Assembly (NCBI GenBank): GCA_011391285.1
Contig: JAABQU010000264.1
Location: 1-11,762 of the forward strand
Reading direction: 5' to 3'
Source of the DNA: Thiobacillus sp.
Lineage (GTDB): Bacteria; Pseudomonadota; Gammaproteobacteria; Burkholderiales; Thiobacillaceae
DNA: 11,762 bases
Every line of letters starts with the position of its first letter. Within the stretch, counting starts at the first letter, position 1. The notes beneath the pieces are model-generated. The model was not told the DNA's origin. It worked only from the letters and a program-made list of their open reading frames with translations, and searched no databases. Shown piece by piece: positions 6,020-11,762 of this stretch. Position numbers and translations under genes: made by a program.

Positions 6020-7996
6020 ATGAATACCCTGAGACGCATCTTTCTGATTCCCCTGCTGTTTCTGTGCGCGATGCCATGCGCGCTGGCACAGGCGGTGGAT
6101 GAGGACAGTGAGTGGACACCCACGCCGCCGCGGCTAAGCTTCATCGACGGCGAGGTGTCCTATTGGCGGCAGGGTGCGGATGACTGGGTGCGCGCCCAGG
6201 CCAACCTGCCGCTGGCGGAAGGCGATGCGCTCTATACGGGCAGCAATGCGAATTTCGAGGTGCAGTTTGGCAGCCGAAGTTTCGTGCGTGCCGACGAGAA
6301 CAGCCAGCTTTCGCTGCTGCAGCACCAGGAGCGCCTGATCCAGTTCAAGGTCACCAGCGGCCGGGTGTCGTTCGACATGCGCACCCTGGAGACGGGACTC
6401 ACGGTGGAGGTGAGCACGCCGAACGCGGTCTTTGTCATCGAGCATGCCGGCTACTACCGGTTGGAGGTGGGCAGCCCCGATACCCATTTCATCACCCGTC
6501 GTGGCGGCGAGGCCACGGTGATTACGGCCGACGGGCGTTCGCTGAGCATTTATCCGTCAGAGGATATCGTGGTTACGGCGGGTGATCCGGTGAAGGTGGC
6601 CACGTACGCCGCACTGGCACCGGATGACTGGGACCGCTGGAACGACGCGCGCAGCGATCGCACCGACGATTCGGTCAGCGCGCGCTATCTTCCGCCCGGT
6701 GTCTACGGCGCCGAAGAACTCGATCATTACGGCCACTGGCGCGTGGTGCCGACTTATGGTTCGGTGTGGATTCCCTATGGCGTGAGCGTCGGCTGGGCCC
6801 CCTACAGTACCGGCTACTGGATTTGGGATCCGTTCTACGAATGGACCTGGGTCGACTATGCGCCGTGGGGCTGGGCGCCCTTCCATTACGGCCGCTGGGT
6901 CTACGTCAACGGCTACTGGGGCTGGGTGCCTGGGCCGGTGGTGCGGCGTCCGGTGTATTCGCCCGCGCTGGTGGCATTCATGGTTCGCGATGGGGTGGTG
7001 TCGGGGAGCCTGAGCGTGGGTCTGCCCGGTTTGTGGTGGGTGGCGTTGAGCTGGGGCGAGCCGGTGCTGCCATGGTGGGGGCCGCCTGCCCGCCGCTGGA
7101 ACCCGTACTGGGGCGGCTGGGCCGGCCCGCGCATCGTCAACAATGTGGTGATCCAGCAGACCACGGTCGTCAATGTGCGCGATATCCGTTATCAAAACGG
7201 CAGTCAGCCGCGCGCCATCCTCACGGTGCCGGCCGACAAGTTCGGACGGGAGCGGGTGCAGGCCACGGTGGAGAACCGTTACCGCCACACCGAGTTCGCG
7301 CCGGCGCGTGGCGAATTGCCGGTGAAGCCTACGCGTGCCAGCCTTTCGGGCGGCGCACCCAAGGGGATCCAGCCACCGCGCGAGATCGTCACGCGTCCGG
7401 TGGTGACGACGCGCATACCCCGTGAACGGACGCCGGTCCTGCAGGACGCCGCACCGCGTGTTCGCACCCAGGCCGTCCCCCAATCCCGCTACGTGATTCC
7501 GCCGACACGTCGAACCGAGGACGCGCGCGCCGTGTCGCGCCCACCTTTTGGCGCCGATGTGGGCCCTGAGCGGAAACCTGAGCCGCGGCCGCCACGCTAC
7601 GAAGAGCTCAGAAAGTCGACGCCGCCGCCCGTCACCACGCGCGGCCAGGCGACGACACGCGAACAGGCCACCGAGCGCCGGGAGGCCCAGCCTGCGATTC
7701 GACCCGTCCAGCCGTCACCGGCCAGCCCGCCGCCCACCACGCGCAGTCAGACGACGACACGCGAGCAGCCCGCCGTGCGTCAGGAAGCCCGGCCCGCGAC
7801 TCGGCCCGTCCAGCCGTCAACGCCCGCCCCAACGGCCAGTCGTCCGGCTGCGCCAGCGGTTCAGGCGCCGGCGCGGGCCCCGGCCACAGCACCACGCGGC
7901 GAAGTCCGGAAGGAGGAAAGCGCGCGGCCGTTGCCGGGCCATCCCGCCAGCCAGACTTACCGGGGACGTGAACGCGACGTCCGCGAAACACGCTGA
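6020..7996 (+). CDS. Secreted FecR-like / DUF6600-like protein with disordered C-terminal tail
   Basis: A 658-residue exported protein. The signal peptide is clear: MNTLRRI, a hydrophobic core to about residue 18, and a likely signal peptidase I site ALA|QA after residue 23. Residues about 38-190 look like a FecR-type beta domain (SFIDGEVSYWRQGADDW onward). Residues 237-305 are rich in W, Y and G (VDYAPWGWAPFHYGRW, NGYWGWVPG), the pattern of DUF6600-type proteins; a second W-rich patch lies near 338-373. After about residue 425 the protein is rich in P, R, T and A, has no tryptophan, and contains a 34-residue tandem repeat. No transmembrane anchor or classical anti-sigma segment is visible, so it is probably periplasmic or surface-associated rather than a FecR signal transducer. 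GGGAG at 6010-6014 with good spacing selects the ATG at 6020. It ends convergent with dciA. Function unknown. Confidence 0.82.
   Translation: MNTLRRIFLIPLLFLCAMPCALAQAVDEDSEWTPTPPRLSFIDGEVSYWRQGADDWVRAQANLPLAEGDALYTGSNANFEVQFGSRSFVRADENSQLSLLQHQERLIQFKVTSGRVSFDMRTLETGLTVEVSTPNAVFVIEHAGYYRLEVGSPDTHFITRRGGEATVITADGRSLSIYPSEDIVVTAGDPVKVATYAALAPDDWDRWNDARSDRTDDSVSARYLPPGVYGAEELDHYGHWRVVPTYGSVWIPYGVSVGWAPYSTGYWIWDPFYEWTWVDYAPWGWAPFHYGRWVYVNGYWGWVPGPVVRRPVYSPALVAFMVRDGVVSGSLSVGLPGLWWVALSWGEPVLPWWGPPARRWNPYWGGWAGPRIVNNVVIQQTTVVNVRDIRYQNGSQPRAILTVPADKFGRERVQATVENRYRHTEFAPARGELPVKPTRASLSGGAPKGIQPPREIVTRPVVTTRIPRERTPVLQDAAPRVRTQAVPQSRYVIPPTRRTEDARAVSRPPFGADVGPERKPEPRPPRYEELRKSTPPPVTTRGQATTREQATERREAQPAIRPVQPSPASPPPTTRSQTTTREQPAVRQEARPATRPVQPSTPAPTASRPAAPAVQAPARAPATAPRGEVRKEESARPLPGHPASQTYRGRERDVRETR
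7634..7837 (+). repeat. Tandem repeat of 102 bp (34 codons) in the DUF6600-like gene
   Basis: Two adjacent copies, 7634-7735 and 7736-7837, each begin ACCACGCGC and contain CCCGTCCAGCCGTCA. The encoded units start TTRGQATTREQ and TTRSQTTTREQ and both contain RPVQPS; 21 of 34 residues are identical. The unit is an exact multiple of three, so copy-number change would keep the frame. Confidence 0.75.
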
Positions 7997-8029
7997 AAAA
8001 GGGGCGGCCGGCTCAGGCAAGCCGGGCCC
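7996..8029 (-). terminator. Intrinsic terminator of dciA
   Basis: Read on the - strand, GGGCCCGGC (8029-8021) pairs with GCCGG plus GCCC (8012-8008 and 8005-8002), a 9-bp GC stem with a 2-base bulge and an 8-base loop. It is followed by C and TTTTT (8000-7996). It starts 35 bases after the dciA stop. The T tract uses the last base of the stop codon of the convergent gene. On the + strand the same hairpin has no T tract. Confidence 0.65.
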
Positions 8030-8064
8030 GGCAAGGAAGGGTCAGAACCGCGCTGGCGGGCTGA

Positions 8065-8496
8065 TCAGCCCTTGCGGTGGTGCTGCAGCAAATGGTTCAG
8101 GGCGTCTTTCAAAGGCCCGTCTTCAATTTCCGCATTGAGGTGCGCCAGGCCTTCCAGCGCGGTGGCGGGCAAACCGGCTTTCTCGACCGGGTGCGCGTAG
8201 CGCGCCAGCAGTTCGGGTTTGACGCTGATGCGCACGCCGGTCACCACGATGCCGTGCTTGCCGAGGCTGGCCATCAGGGCGTCGGTCTGCTGGCGCAGGC
8301 GGCTGGCCACCGCACCGCTGTCGCAGGCGAGGCTCAACGCGGCGTTTTCCAGCTGCATCACCCGCACATGTCCGGCCAGCGCGGCGGGCAGGGCGCGCTC
8401 GAGCGCGGCCTGGGTACCCAGCAGGGCGCGGGCGCGCACGGCGAGGCCGTTCGGCAGCTGGCTGGCCAGCAGGTCGGCGAGGCTGGAAGAACTCAT
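8065..8496 (-). CDS. dciA: DciA family protein (DUF721)
   Basis: DciA proteins help load the replicative helicase DnaB in the many bacteria that lack DnaC. The 143-residue product has the family look: a short polar start and [20 protein letters not shown], then [21 protein letters not shown] (the core of DUF721, about residues 48-69) and a beta-type stretch [11 protein letters not shown]. The C-terminus ([11 protein letters not shown]) is short and basic. I chose the ATG at 8496; a TTG five codons upstream (8511) is possible but less likely, and neither has a strong ribosome binding site. It is divergent from secA across 122 bp, an arrangement familiar in Betaproteobacteria. A perfect palindrome GGGCTGATCAGCCC (8058-8071) spans its stop codon, and an intrinsic terminator follows. 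Confidence 0.85.
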   Translation of the reverse strand: MSSSSLADLLASQLPNGLAVRARALLGTQAALERALPAALAGHVRVMQLENAALSLACDSGAVASRLRQQTDALMASLGKHGIVVTGVRISVKPELLARYAHPVEKAGLPATALEGLAHLNAEIEDGPLKDALNHLLQHHRKG

Positions 8497-8618
8497 GGGC
8501 GTGCCACACAACCGACACGGGAAGCCCGTGGCGCTGTCTTGATGACGTCACAGGAAGCCTGCGACGCTATGTTAAAATTCAGCGATTTACCGCGTCCTGC
8601 GGACATTTCGGATTCCCC
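8497..8618. promoter_or_regulatory. Divergent dciA-secA regulatory region
   Basis: This 122-bp gap must hold the starts of both transcripts. CACGGG-AAG-CCCGTG (8516-8530) is a perfect 6-bp inverted repeat 20 bp from the dciA start. TGACGTCA (8543-8550) is a perfect 8-bp palindrome. TAAAAT at 8573-8578 is a candidate -10 for secA; no good -35 lies at 16-18 bp. The presumed secA leader of about 35 nt has small alternative stems (CCGC/GCGG at 8590-8602; GTCC/GGAC at 8594-8604) and no strong Shine-Dalgarno sequence. No sign of a SecM-like leader peptide was found. Confidence 0.4.
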
Positions 8619-11330
<2,712 letters not shown>

Positions 11331-11339
11331 GGAGCGATC

Positions 11340-11567
11340 ATGCCTTACTACGTTTTTCGCATGGGAATGTTCAAGGTCCTGGAAAAGCAGGGCGAGTGGG
11401 CCACCTTCAAGGAAGCCAAGGCGCACACCAACGAACTGCGCAAGACGCTCGACCCCAAGACCGGCGACAAGTACAAGATGATTTTTGCCGAGGACGAGAT
11501 CGCCGCGCAGGAAACGCTCACCGCCGAGCGCGAACTGGAAAAGACGCTCTCCGGCGACGACTGGTAA
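11340..11567 (+). CDS. Small conserved-looking protein linked to secA
   Basis: A 75-residue soluble protein without signal peptide or membrane segment. AAGGAG (11329-11334) partly overlaps the secA stop and sits five bases before the ATG, a strong ribosome binding site that argues for a real gene in the secA operon. The sequence alternates beta-like and helical parts: YYVFRMGMFKVL, then a charged helix near residues 22-36 (FKEAKAHTNELRKTL), a second strand YKMIFAED (45-52) and an acidic helix to the end DDW. From memory, short YYVYRI-type proteins of similar design and length occur in other Proteobacteria as hypotheticals; I cannot verify orthology here. Function unknown; no basis beyond linkage to assign it to secretion. 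Confidence 0.78.
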   Translation: MPYYVFRMGMFKVLEKQGEWATFKEAKAHTNELRKTLDPKTGDKYKMIFAEDEIAAQETLTAERELEKTLSGDDW

Positions 11568-11723
11568 AAGTCATCCTTAAACTTACTGCGCGGCTGATAT
11601 CCGGGATCGCGCGCTGCTCGCAATCCTCATGTACTTCAGTACATTCCGGTTGCTGCGCTGCGGGCTCACCCGCCTATCAACCGCTCGCTACGGTTTCTGG
11701 ACAACTTTGTCTTTGAGCTAAAT
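11568..11723. repeat. Hairpin-rich intergenic block, possible dispersed repeat
   Basis: The gap contains ATGTACTTCAGTACAT (11629-11644), a perfect stem, flanked by GCAATC (11620-11625) and GGTTGC (11648-11653), which can pair with one G-U to extend it. Further GCGC-rich arms on both sides can pair as well. GACAA-CT-TTGTC (11700-11711) is a second perfect dyad. The whole block looks like members of intergenic repeats I have seen in betaproteobacterial genomes, but this is recollection and needs a self-comparison of the genome. No T tract follows the long hairpin. Confidence 0.5.
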
Positions 11724-11762
11724 ATGGCTGAGTACAACGAAGGCGCCTACAAACTGGCCCGC
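11724..11762 (+). CDS. Start of an unidentified gene (cut by window end)
   Basis: An ATG at 11724 opens MAEYNEGAYKLAR and runs off the window. Thirteen residues are too few to name a family, and no strong ribosome binding site is present (only GAG at 11715-11717). The frame is also open upstream through part of the hairpin block, so the start is uncertain. argJ often follows secA in Betaproteobacteria, but these residues do not look like the start of ArgJ. Confidence 0.4.
   Translation, partial: MAEYNEGAYKLAR

Noticed and set aside
6020..6067. Lipoprotein signal (C16 or C20) in the secreted protein
   Set aside because: The cysteines lie inside the hydrophobic core without a proper lipobox, and ALA|QA is a good signal peptidase I site.
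6557..7483. A 308-codon open frame on the - strand inside the DUF6600-like gene
   Set aside because: The + strand has a signal peptide, ribosome binding site and family-like motifs; the - strand product has only Arg/His/Pro-rich shadow composition.
8497..8511. TTG at 8511 as start of dciA
   Set aside because: It adds only five residues (start, C, G, T, P) without a ribosome binding site; the ATG at 8496 gives a family-like N-terminus.
8539..8578. TTGATG (8539-8544) as -35 partner of TAAAAT (8573-8578) for secA
   Set aside because: The spacing is 28 bp, far outside the 16-18 bp range.

Overview
The window is a chromosomal stretch from a GC-rich proteobacterium. FtsA/FtsZ/LpxC in dcw-cluster order, followed further on by a divergent DciA (DUF721)/SecA pair, is the arrangement seen in Betaproteobacteria. 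The protein style would fit a Thiobacillus/Nitrosomonadales-like organism, but that lineage is inferred from gene order and protein features, not from a database comparison.

Layout. Positions 1-3188 hold the end of the division and cell-wall cluster: the C-terminal three quarters of ftsA (cut by the window edge), a complete ftsZ, and a complete lpxC, all on the + strand. The lpxC stop overlaps the start of a 60-residue two-helix membrane protein (3185-3367). An MscS-type channel (3413-4723) follows on the same strand. A 265-bp gene-free gap then precedes an EamA/DMT transporter (4989-5852); a run of 11 C lies just before its start. Next is a secreted protein with a FecR-like part, a tryptophan-rich DUF6600-like part and a long disordered tail (6020-7996). 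It converges on dciA (8065-8496, - strand), which has a convincing intrinsic terminator. dciA is divergent from secA (8619-11330). A 75-residue conserved-looking small protein (11340-11567) is tightly linked to secA. The last 195 bp hold a strongly hairpin-forming intergenic block and the first codons of an unidentified gene.

Functionally the window is about building the cell envelope and moving proteins across it: Z-ring assembly and membrane anchoring (FtsZ, FtsA), the committed step of lipid A synthesis (LpxC), osmotic safety (MscS-like), small-molecule transport (DMT), a secreted protein, replicative helicase loading (DciA) and the Sec motor (SecA). The core genes look intact and ordinary, with all checked catalytic residues present. 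The less ordinary material is in the small genes, the leaders and the intergenic repeats. I found no CRISPR array, RNA gene, insertion sequence, toxin-antitoxin or defence system, and no convincing sign of a wholly new multigene system.
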